The notes beneath the pieces are model-generated. The model was given only the letters and a program-made list of their open reading frames with translations, searched no databases and was not told the DNA's origin. Positions 1 to 6,868 of a DNA stretch of 24,588 nucleotides are shown in pieces. The stretch is from contig CALZCR010000001.1 of NCBI GenBank assembly GCA_945631445.1, forward strand, positions 1 to 24,588. The letters run 5' to 3'. Both the position numbers and the translations under genes were made by a program. How positions within the stretch are numbered: position 1 is the stretch's first letter; every line of letters begins with the position of its first letter. This stretch comes from an uncultured Corynebacterium sp. GTDB lineage: Bacteria; Actinomycetota; Actinomycetes; Mycobacteriales; Mycobacteriaceae.

Positions 1-1
1 G

Positions 2-214
2 CACGTGGCCACCGACCACGCCGACTACGCCGAGTGGATCGACGAACTCGTCGACGTGGAGCCGTTACTGGAATATAAGGGATGGCCGTGGGAGGACTGC
101 CCGATCCTGACCGACCGGCAGGTCATCACGAAGTTCGAGGGTAAGGGGCTGACCAAGGATCACGTGATCCGGGAATACCTGTGGCAGCGCACCGACGCAC
201 CGAATCCGGAATAA
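2..214 (+). CDS. trmB: tRNA (guanine-N7)-methyltransferase TrmB, C-terminal end (partial)
   Basis: The open frame enters from the left edge and gives the last 70 or so residues of the protein. It contains the TrmB C-terminal pattern [12 protein letters not shown] followed by a long helix and a short basic tail ending in PNPE. TrmB uses S-adenosylmethionine to make 7-methylguanosine at position 46 of tRNAs; the SAM-binding part lies outside the window. The GTG at 5 is an internal Val codon, not a start. In mycobacteria trmB also lies directly beside the NYN-protein/mmpL3 pair, which supports the call. The assignment rests on a short fragment plus context. Confidence 0.82.
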   Translation, partial: HVATDHADYAEWIDELVDVEPLLEYKGWPWEDCPILTDRQVITKFEGKGLTKDHVIREYLWQRTDAPNPE

Positions 215-266
215 GGTGGAGCCAACTTAAACGCTTATTGACTTTCACCTGAAAAGAGTTCCCGCC

Positions 267-944
267 ATGTCAGACATCCACGAAGCCGCCCACCACTACA
301 CCTCCGGCGCCGCCACCGGCCCGGACGGTCTGCTCCTGATCTGGGACGCCCCCAACCTGGACATGGGCCTGGGCGCGATCCTCGGCGGCCGCCCGACCGC
401 CGCGTACCGGCCGCGTTTCGACGCCATCGGCCGCTGGCTGATCGCCCGCGCCGATAAAATCGCCCGGCGTTCCGGCAGCCACGTCGAGCCGGAGGCCACC
501 GTGTTCACCAACGTGGCCCCGGGCAGCGCCGACGTCGTCCGCCCGTGGGTGGAGGCCCTGCGCAACGTCGGCTTCGCGGTCTTCGCCAAACCGAAGACCA
601 ACGACGACTCGGACGTCGACCCCGATATGCTGGCGCACATCCGTCGCCGCCACGAAGAAGGCGTGCTCAAGGGCTTGGTCGTGGCCTCCGCCGACGGCCA
701 GAACTTCCAGGACACGCTCGAGGAGCTCCACGCCGAGGGCGTCCCCGTCACCGTCATCGGCTTCCACGAGCACGCCGCCTGGGCGGTATCCTCACAGGCG
801 ATCGAATTCCTCGACTTGGAGGACATCCCGGGCGTGTTCCGGGAACCCTTGCCACGCGTCAACCTGGATCAGCTCCCCGACGAAGGCGCCTGGCTCCAGC
901 CATTTCGTCCCCTGTCCGCCCTCGTCAACACGAAGCACCACTAA
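267..944 (+). CDS. NYN (PIN-like) domain protein, Rv0207c-type
   Basis: This 225-residue cytoplasmic protein has no signal peptide or membrane segment. A single NYN/PIN-like domain covers most of it. The first acidic site is in WDAPNLD (D27, N30, D32), a run of Asp follows in NDDSDVDPD (113-120), and the typical SADGQNF element lies at 141-147. NYN domains are metal-dependent ribonucleases of the FLAP/PIN fold; the substrate here is unknown. The ATG at 267 has an AAGAG-type ribosome binding site about 8 nt upstream. The stop is 23 nt before the cmpL1 start, so the two are probably co-transcribed. The same neighbour pair (Rv0207c-mmpL3) exists in mycobacteria, so the linkage is conserved, but no role in envelope biology is shown by the sequence. 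Confidence 0.85.
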   Translation: MSDIHEAAHHYTSGAATGPDGLLLIWDAPNLDMGLGAILGGRPTAAYRPRFDAIGRWLIARADKIARRSGSHVEPEATVFTNVAPGSADVVRPWVEALRNVGFAVFAKPKTNDDSDVDPDMLAHIRRRHEEGVLKGLVVASADGQNFQDTLEELHAEGVPVTVIGFHEHAAWAVSSQAIEFLDLEDIPGVFREPLPRVNLDQLPDEGAWLQPFRPLSALVNTKHH

Positions 945-967
945 CTGCGTCAAGGAGGCAACGCCAC

Positions 968-3472
968 GTGTTCCTCAAATGGGGCTATTTCTCCTACCGG
1001 CACCGCCGCATCGTCCCACTGGTGATGATCGGCGTCGTCCTGCTGCTCTTCTTCGGCTGGGGCACCCGCCTCGACGACCGGATGAGCCAGGAAGGCTGGG
1101 AGGATCCCACGGCCTCGTCCACGACGGCCGCCGCCATCGAGCAGGAGGTCTTCGGGCGCGACGACTCCGGCGACGTCATCCTGCTGTTCGAATCCCCGGA
1201 CGGTGTCAACGACCCGGCCGTCTTTGAGGCCGGCGCAGCCCACCTGGAGCGCCTGCAAGCCGAGCACGGCGAACAGATCGCGCACGTCACCAGCTACTTC
1301 GGCACCCGCAACGCCCAGTTGATCACCGACGACGGGCAGACCGCCTTCGCCGCGATCGGCCTGGCCGGCGACGGCGAACAGACCCTGCAGGACTTCCGGG
1401 CCATCGAAGACGACCTGGCCCCGCCGGCGGAGACCCTGCCCGAGGGCATGACCGTGCAGGTCGGCGGCGCCACCGCCGTCGCCGACGCCTTGGACGACGG
1501 CATGGCCAACGACATCAGCCGCGCCGAGCTCTTCGGCCTGCCGTTCGTGGCCCTGCTGCTGCTGTTCGTCTTCGGCTCCGTGGTCGCCGCGGCCATGCCG
1601 CTGATCGTCGGCATCCTGACGATCTTGGGCTCCCTCGGCGTGCTCTCCATGCTCGCCGGCGTGCTGCAGGTCAACGTCTTCGCCCAGGCGATCGTCACCC
1701 TGCTGGGCCTGGGCCTAGCCATCGACTACGGCCTGTTCATGGTCTCCCGCTTCCGCGAGGAGCTGGACAAGGGCCGCTCCGTCGAAGACGCCGTCGCCCA
1801 AGCGACCACGCATGCGGGCAAGACCGTGGTCTTTTCCGCGCTCATCGTCGCGGTGGCGCTGTCCGGCCTGCTGATCTTCCCGCAGGCCTTCCTCAAGTCC
1901 GTCTCCTACGGCGTGATCGCCGCCGTCGTCCTGGCGGCGCTGCTGTCGGTGACGGTGCTGCCGTCGGTCTTCGGCATGCTGGGCCACAACATCGACAAGT
2001 GGTCCATCCGGCGCACCAACCGCACCGCCCGCCGCCTCGAGGACACCTGGTGGTTCAAGATCCCCGCCTGGGCCACCAAAAACGCCAAGATCGTCACCGT
2101 CGTGGTCGCCGGCGGACTGGTGCTGCTGACCCTGCCGGTCGCCGGCACCAAGTTCGGCGGCATCAACGAAACCTACCTGCCGCCGACCCAGGAGACGCGC
2201 GTCGCACAAGACGAGTTCAACGAGAAGTTCCCGAACTTCCGCACCGAGCCGATCAAGCTCGTCGTCACCGACGCGACTAACGCCCAGCTCGTCGACGTGG
2301 TCCTGCAGACCCGCGACGTGGAGGGACTGACCGAGCCGCTGAGCCCGATGACCCAGACCGTCGACGGCACGACCGTGCTCTCCGCCGGCATCGAGGACCG
2401 CGACGACAACCAGTACGTCCTCGACCAGCTGCGCGCCATCGAGGCCCCGGAAGGCGTCGGGCTCTACATCGGCGGCACCCCCGCCATGGAGACCGAGTCC
2501 ATCGAGGCGCTCTTCGAACGCCTGCCCTGGATGGCGATCTACATCGTGCTCGCCACCTTCCTGCTGATGGCCCTGGTGTTCGGCTCGTTGATCCTGCCGG
2601 CCAAGGCGATCATCATGACCGTCCTGGGCCTGGGAGCCACCCTGGGCATCCTCACCCTGATGTTCGTCGGCGGGTGGGGCTCGGGGCTGCTGAACTTCAC
2701 GCCGGGCCCGCTGATGAGTCCGGTGGTGGTGCTGATCATCGTCATCATCTACGGCCTGTCCACGGACTACGAAGTCTTCTTGGCCTCCCGGATGGTCGAG
2801 GCCAGAGACAAGGGCGCCACCTCGGACGAGGCGATCGTCTACGGCACCGCGCGTACCGGCAGCATCATCACCTCCGCCGCGCTGATCATGATCTTCGTCG
2901 CCGCGGCCTTCGCGTTCTCCGACATCGTGATGATGAAGTACATCGCCTTCGGCCTGATCTTCGCCCTGGCCATCGACGCCACCGTCATCCGCCTGCTGCT
3001 GGTGCCCGCCGTGATGCACCTGCTGCGCGAGGACAACTGGTGGGCGCCGGCGTGGGTCAAGAAGATCTACCATGCCATCGGCGGCCACGGCGGCGAGGAT
3101 GACCCGGTCACCGAGCGTGTCGACGCCCCCGCCCACCGCGAGCGCGAACCCGCGGCCGTCGGCGCCGGGGCGGTCTCCACTGCTGCCCAGGTCGAGCCCG
3201 AAGCCGCGGCGGAGACCGACGTCGTCGAGCACGCCGCGCCCCCGCTGCCCAGCAACGACGTCACCGCGGAGCAGCCGGCCGTGCCTGACCCGGTCGTGCC
3301 CGAGGAAGGGGAGGACGAGGATCTCTCCGTCGACGAGGTCACCGTCGCCGAGGACTCGCACGCCGCCCGCAGCGGCGTGTCCACCAACCAGGACACTGAG
3401 CTGATCCCCTTCGCCGAGCTGATGCGTCGGCTGCAGGAGGAACGCGAACAGGGCGGCCCTGAGCGTCGATGA
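968..3472 (+). CDS. cmpL1: MmpL3-type RND transporter of trehalose monomycolate
   Basis: The protein has 834 residues if started at GTG 968, which follows AAGGAGG (952-958) with 9 nt spacing. The open frame extends further upstream, but only as a shadow of the NYN gene. The layout is that of an MmpL/RND exporter: TM1 at about 17-34, a periplasmic porter domain, TM2-TM6 from about 190, a second porter domain, then TM7-TM12. The proton-relay Asp-Tyr pairs known from MmpL3 are present in TM4 (D253-Y254 in LAIDYGLF) and TM10 (D600-Y601 in STDYEVF). MmpL3/CmpL1 moves acetylated or free trehalose monomycolate across the inner membrane towards the mycomembrane. About 145 C-terminal residues form a cytoplasmic tail rich in Glu, Asp, Pro and Ala that looks disordered. 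The stop overlaps the next start (ATGA at 3469-3472). Confidence 0.93.
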   Translation: MFLKWGYFSYRHRRIVPLVMIGVVLLLFFGWGTRLDDRMSQEGWEDPTASSTTAAAIEQEVFGRDDSGDVILLFESPDGVNDPAVFEAGAAHLERLQAEHGEQIAHVTSYFGTRNAQLITDDGQTAFAAIGLAGDGEQTLQDFRAIEDDLAPPAETLPEGMTVQVGGATAVADALDDGMANDISRAELFGLPFVALLLLFVFGSVVAAAMPLIVGILTILGSLGVLSMLAGVLQVNVFAQAIVTLLGLGLAIDYGLFMVSRFREELDKGRSVEDAVAQATTHAGKTVVFSALIVAVALSGLLIFPQAFLKSVSYGVIAAVVLAALLSVTVLPSVFGMLGHNIDKWSIRRTNRTARRLEDTWWFKIPAWATKNAKIVTVVVAGGLVLLTLPVAGTKFGGINETYLPPTQETRVAQDEFNEKFPNFRTEPIKLVVTDATNAQLVDVVLQTRDVEGLTEPLSPMTQTVDGTTVLSAGIEDRDDNQYVLDQLRAIEAPEGVGLYIGGTPAMETESIEALFERLPWMAIYIVLATFLLMALVFGSLILPAKAIIMTVLGLGATLGILTLMFVGGWGSGLLNFTPGPLMSPVVVLIIVIIYGLSTDYEVFLASRMVEARDKGATSDEAIVYGTARTGSIITSAALIMIFVAAAFAFSDIVMMKYIAFGLIFALAIDATVIRLLLVPAVMHLLREDNWWAPAWVKKIYHAIGGHGGEDDPVTERVDAPAHREREPAAVGAGAVSTAAQVEPEAAAETDVVEHAAPPLPSNDVTAEQPAVPDPVVPEEGEDEDLSVDEVTVAEDSHAARSGVSTNQDTELIPFAELMRRLQEEREQGGPERR

Positions 3473-4551
3473 AGCCCTTGCGCGCCCTCGCCGCCAACCG
3501 CTGGTTCCAGTGGTCGGCGTCGCTGGCGATTTTGGCGATCGTGCTGCTGGCCTTCCGGGACCAGCTGCCGTTCATCGGCCAGGCCGTGGCAGAGCTGCGT
3601 GACACGGCGCCCGGCCCCTTGGTGTTGGCCACGCTCAGCGCCCTGCTGTCGATCCTGGCGATGGCCGAAGTGATGCGCCTGCTCCTGCGCGCCGGCTCCG
3701 TGCGCATCCCCCTGGCCGAGACCAACGCCCTGACCCTGGCCTCCAACGCCTGGTCCACCTCCCTGCCGGGTGGCCCGGCCTTCTCCGCGGTGCTGACCTT
3801 CCAGGTGCAGCGGCGCTGGGGCGCCAGCATCCTGCTGTGCGGCTGGTTCTTCATCATGAGCTCCGCGATCTCCACGATGTGGCTGGTGCTCATCGGGGCC
3901 GCCGCCGTACTCTTCCTCGGCGCGCAGGTCTCCGTGTGGTCGCTGGGGCTCAGCTTCCTGCTCATGCTCGCCGCCGGGGCGGGCGTGTACTGGATCATGA
4001 AGAACCCGGCCACCCTGGAGAAGTGGATCCGCTCGCTTCTGCCCCGGCTCAACGGGCTGCTGCGACGCGACCGGCAGGCCGGAGTCGACGGCGCCGTGGA
4101 GCAGATCCGGCAGCTGGACTCCGTGCGTTTTTCCGGCGGCGACTTCGCGGTGGCCTCCACGTATTCGCTGGCCAACCGGCTATTCGACGCCGCGACCCTG
4201 TGGCTGGCCGTGTGGGCGGTCAGCGGGCACCTGCCCGGGCTCGACGCCGGGGAGAACCAGACCACCGTCATGGGCGTGGCCTTGGCCTACATCACCGCCA
4301 AACTCGCCGGCTCCGCGCAGGTGACCCCGGGCGGCCTGGGCACGGTGGAGGCGGCGATCATCGCCACGCTGGTGGCCACCGGCATGACCGCCGTCGACGC
4401 GACCGCCGCCGCGCTGGTCTACCGGGTCATCTCCTTCGCACTGATCACCGTCATCGGGTGGATCGTCTACGTGGCCCACTACGCCCGCGACGGTTTCAGC
4501 GGCCCCCGCCAACTGCGCCGGCGTGCGCAGGAGTCAGCGCAGAGCTCCTAA
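3469..4551 (+). CDS. UPF0104 / LPG-synthase-like integral membrane protein
   Basis: This 360-residue polytopic membrane protein has about eight hydrophobic segments, beginning near residue 15. It contains the small-residue motif STSLPGGPAFS near 94-104 and, towards the C-terminus, AQVTPGGLGTVEAAI, a signature of the YbhN/AglD-like family related to the membrane half of lysyl-phosphatidylglycerol synthase. The aminoacyl-transferase domain of true MprF is absent. It begins at the ATG that overlaps the cmpL1 stop by 4 nt, so it is translationally coupled to the exporter. Family members are often proposed to flip or handle polyprenyl or other lipids. A link to trehalose mycolate transport is inferred from context only. 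Confidence 0.8.
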   Translation: MKPLRALAANRWFQWSASLAILAIVLLAFRDQLPFIGQAVAELRDTAPGPLVLATLSALLSILAMAEVMRLLLRAGSVRIPLAETNALTLASNAWSTSLPGGPAFSAVLTFQVQRRWGASILLCGWFFIMSSAISTMWLVLIGAAAVLFLGAQVSVWSLGLSFLLMLAAGAGVYWIMKNPATLEKWIRSLLPRLNGLLRRDRQAGVDGAVEQIRQLDSVRFSGGDFAVASTYSLANRLFDAATLWLAVWAVSGHLPGLDAGENQTTVMGVALAYITAKLAGSAQVTPGGLGTVEAAIIATLVATGMTAVDATAAALVYRVISFALITVIGWIVYVAHYARDGFSGPRQLRRRAQESAQSS

Positions 4552-4556
4552 AGAGC

Positions 4557-4562
4557 TAGACT
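4557..4562 (+). promoter_or_regulatory. possible -10 element (TAGACT) before the DUF3054 gene
   Basis: TAGACT fits the corynebacterial -10 consensus TANANT and lies 46 nt before the ATG at 4609. No convincing -35 box is visible, which is common in this genus. A short inverted repeat AGCTC/GAGCT around the stop of the previous gene lies just upstream. This rests on consensus alone. Confidence 0.28.
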
Positions 4563-4608
4563 CATCGGCGACACTTCCCCACCCCGCACCCCTCGGAGGT
4601 CGCCCACC

Positions 4609-4992
4609 ATGAGCCGCCCCAGCGCCATCCTCGCCGACGTCGTCGCCATCGCCGTGTTCGCCCTGCTCGCCCGCATGGCGCATCAGTCCGACGACATGCC
4701 CTTCACCTTCGGCGGCTGGCTGTCCACGCTGTGGCCCTTCCTCATCGGCGTGGCCGTCGCCTGGGTCGTCATCGCCGCGGCCAAGTGGGACGGGGCGAAG
4801 CTGCACCCGGCGGGCTGGGTCGCGTGGCTCATCGTGGTCGTCGTCGGCCTGAGCATCTGGGGGATCCGCAACCAGGCCTTCCCCCACTGGTCGTTCATCA
4901 TCGTCGCCTCGGTGATGTCGGTGATCCTCATGCTCGGCTGGCGGGCGGTGGCCAAGGCCGTCACCCGCCGGAGGACGCCGGTGGCGGCCTAA
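4609..4992 (+). CDS. DUF3054 family small membrane protein
   Basis: The 127-residue protein has four predicted membrane helices (about 8-22, 39-58, 66-84 and 94-113) and a basic C-terminal tail (RAVAKAVTRRR). Segment order, length and the motifs GWLSTLWPFLIG and HPAGWVAWLIVVVVGLSIWGIRNQAF match the actinobacterial DUF3054 family, whose function is unknown. The start is supported by CGGAGG about 11 nt upstream. The 57-nt gap from the previous gene leaves room for its own promoter. Its 3' end is convergent with, and overlaps by 32 nt, the small ORF on the other strand. Confidence 0.82.
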   Translation: MSRPSAILADVVAIAVFALLARMAHQSDDMPFTFGGWLSTLWPFLIGVAVAWVVIAAAKWDGAKLHPAGWVAWLIVVVVGLSIWGIRNQAFPHWSFIIVASVMSVILMLGWRAVAKAVTRRRTPVAA

Positions 4993-5170
4993 AATACAGG
5001 CCACGACGAAGCGCCGGGCGCCCCACCAGCAGGGGGGGGGGCGCCCCGCGCGGAAGTCGGTGGGCCCCGGGCGAACCGGGGTAGGCGCCGACGATGGCGC
5101 CCAAGTAGTTGACGCCCATCACGATGTAGTTGACGAGCTCGAAGATGATGTCCACTGCGGAGCTGAGCAT
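4961..5170 (-). CDS. small amphipathic-helix peptide, PorA/PorH-like candidate, with an internal C10 tract
   Basis: The ATG at 5170 is preceded by CTGGAGGCAACCTC, a strong ribosome binding site with 7-8 nt spacing, 127 nt downstream of accD3. The first 32 residues form one uncharged-to-acidic helix (MLSSAVDIIFELVNYIVMG, then VNYLGAIVGAYPG) without a signal peptide. D7, E11, N14, N21 and G28 fall on one face with 3-4 residue spacing, which gives a polar stripe on a hydrophobic helix. This resembles the short, signal-less PorA/PorH pore peptides of corynebacteria. After residue 32 the sequence is Gly/Pro/Arg-rich, and codons 44-47 lie in a run of ten C. As written the ORF has 69 residues; with eleven C it would have 60 and end in SSWPVF. 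The N-terminal part is credible; the C-terminus is uncertain. No homologue is identified. Confidence 0.55.
   Translation of the reverse strand: MLSSAVDIIFELVNYIVMGVNYLGAIVGAYPGSPGAHRLPRGAPPPLLVGRPALRRGLYFRPPPASSGG
5016..5046. repeat. 9-bp perfect inverted repeat enclosing the G10/C10 tract
   Basis: GGGCGCCCC (5016-5024) and GGGGCGCCC (5038-5046) are perfect complements separated by 13 nt. The right arm overlaps the homopolymer run of ten G at 5032-5041. It lies between the convergent 3' ends of the DUF3054 gene and the small ORF. No T-run follows in either direction, so it is not a canonical intrinsic terminator, though it could still form a strong hairpin in both transcripts. Confidence 0.6.
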
Positions 5171-5296
5171 GAGGTTGCCTCCAGAGATAGTTGACGATGT
5201 TCACGGTCCGGCCTGCCGGCCACCTGGCCGCCCTGGGACAGGACGGGGCGTCGGCAAGCGCTTCTTCCCTATCTGTCGGCCACGGCAGCCGTCGTG

Positions 5297-6868
5297 TTAC
5301 ATCGGGATGATGTTGTGCTTCTTCGGCAGGTCGCGGACGTCTTTGGTGCGCAGCTGACGCAGCGCCCGGCGCAGCGCGAGACGAGACTCGTGCGGCTGGA
5401 TCATCGAATCGACGTACCCGCGCTCCGCGGCGACGTACGGGCTGGTCATGGTCTCGTCGTAGAAGTCCATGAACACCTTCTTCATGTGCGCCCGCTGCTC
5501 CGGGTCCGTGATGGCGTCGAGCTGCTTGCCCTGGATCATCACCACCGCCGCGGCGGAACCCATCACGGCGATCTGCGCGGTCGGCCACGCCAGGTTGATG
5601 TCGCCGGCCAGGTTCTTCGACCCCATCACCGCATACGCGCCGCCGTAGGCCTTGCGCACCACCAGCGTCACCTTCGGCACGGTCGCCTCCACCGCCGCGA
5701 AGGCGAGCTTCGCGCCGCGGTGGATCAGGCCGGCCTTCTCCTGCTCCACACCGGGCAGGTAGCCGGGGGTGTCGACGACGAAGACGATCGGGATGTTGTA
5801 GGCGTCGCAGATGCGGATGAACCGCGCCGACTTGTCGGCGGCGTCCGCGTCGATGCAACCCGCCAGGTGCATGGGGTTGTTCGCCACGTACCCCACGGTC
5901 CGGCCGTCGATGCGCCCGAAGGCGGTGATCATGTTCGGGGCGAAGTTCTCCTGCAGCTCGATGAGATCGTCGTCGTCGCCGAGCTGGACCAGCAGGTCCA
6001 TCATGTCGTAGCCGGCGTTGGTGTCGTCCGGGATGAACTCGTCGAGCACCAGCTCGTCCTCGCCGGAGACGTCCTCGTCCGTGGGCGCCAGCACCGCCGG
6101 CGTCTCGTCGAAGCACGTCAGCGGCAGGTGGCCGAGCAGGTCGCGCACCAGGTCGAAGGCGTCGTCCTCGGAGTCGACGACGGCCTGGATGTTGCCGTTG
6201 AGCTCCTGCTGCCGCGCCCCGCCGAGCTCCGCGGAGGTGACGTCCTCGCCGGTGACCTCGCGGATGACGTTGGGGCCGGTGACGTACATCTCCGCCTCCC
6301 CGTCGACCGCGATGACGAAGTCGGTGGTCACCGGGGCGTACACCGCGCCGCCGGCGGACTTGCCCATCATGATCGAGATCTGCGGGCTGCGGCCGGACAG
6401 CGGCATCTGGCGCCGCGAGATCTCCGAGTACATGGCCAGCGACGTCACCGCGTCCTGGATGCGGGCGCCGCCGGAGTCCTGGATGCCGATGACCGGGCAC
6501 CCGATCTTGATGGCCATCTCCATGACCTCGACGACCTTCTTGCCGAAGGTCACCCCGACCGAGCCGCCGTAGACGGTCTTGTCGTGGGCATAGACGCACA
6601 CCGGGCGGCCGTCGATGCGCCCGTAGCCGGTGACCACGCCGTCGGAGTAGACGGCGTCGTCGACGCCCGGGGTCTTGGCCAGGGCGCCGATCTCGGTGAA
6701 AGAGCCCTCGTCCAACAGGCGGGCGATGCGGTCGCGCGGGGTGGACCGGCCGGCCTCGTCGCGCTTTTTCCGCGCGCGCTCCGAACCGGGGTCCTGCGCC
6801 TTCTCCAGCCGCTCGCGCAGATCCGCGAGCTTGTCGGCGGTGCTCATCGCTGTCACTGGCTTACTCAC
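5297..6868 (-). CDS. accD3: acyl-CoA carboxylase beta subunit (carboxyltransferase) for mycolate synthesis
   Basis: The 523-residue carboxyltransferase has both crotonase-like halves. The N-half carries SGGARIQDA (132-140) and GKSAGGAVYAP (169-179); the C-half carries GYLPG (369-373) and YGGAYAVMGSK (408-418), which bind acyl-CoA and biotin. It corresponds to corynebacterial AccD3 / mycobacterial AccD4, which works with an AccA3-type biotin subunit and other AccD/AccE subunits to carboxylate the alpha-branch acyl-CoA that Pks13 condenses. The GTG start overlaps the pks13 stop by 2 nt (TGA at 6865-6867, GTG at 6866-6868), so it is translationally coupled to pks13. An ATG at codon 8 is an alternative, but no ribosome binding site precedes it. 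An acidic insertion between the halves (about 255-310) is unremarkable for the family. Confidence 0.93.
   Translation of the reverse strand: MSKPVTAMSTADKLADLRERLEKAQDPGSERARKKRDEAGRSTPRDRIARLLDEGSFTEIGALAKTPGVDDAVYSDGVVTGYGRIDGRPVCVYAHDKTVYGGSVGVTFGKKVVEVMEMAIKIGCPVIGIQDSGGARIQDAVTSLAMYSEISRRQMPLSGRSPQISIMMGKSAGGAVYAPVTTDFVIAVDGEAEMYVTGPNVIREVTGEDVTSAELGGARQQELNGNIQAVVDSEDDAFDLVRDLLGHLPLTCFDETPAVLAPTDEDVSGEDELVLDEFIPDDTNAGYDMMDLLVQLGDDDDLIELQENFAPNMITAFGRIDGRTVGYVANNPMHLAGCIDADAADKSARFIRICDAYNIPIVFVVDTPGYLPGVEQEKAGLIHRGAKLAFAAVEATVPKVTLVVRKAYGGAYAVMGSKNLAGDINLAWPTAQIAVMGSAAAVVMIQGKQLDAITDPEQRAHMKKVFMDFYDETMTSPYVAAERGYVDSMIQPHESRLALRRALRQLRTKDVRDLPKKHNIIPM

Noticed and set aside
545..967. Upstream extension of the cmpL1 reading frame
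   Set aside because: It lies over the NYN gene in another frame, is Arg/Gly/Pro-rich as expected of a GC-rich shadow, and a good ribosome binding site precedes GTG 968.
1715..3361. 548-residue minus-strand ORF opposite cmpL1
   Set aside because: It is an antisense shadow with low-complexity His/Asp/Gly/Gln content; the transporter is certain.
4989..6599. 536-residue minus-strand ORF running through accD3
   Set aside because: It is a shadow of accD3 in another frame. Only its last residues matter, because they are the tail the small ORF would gain with eleven C.
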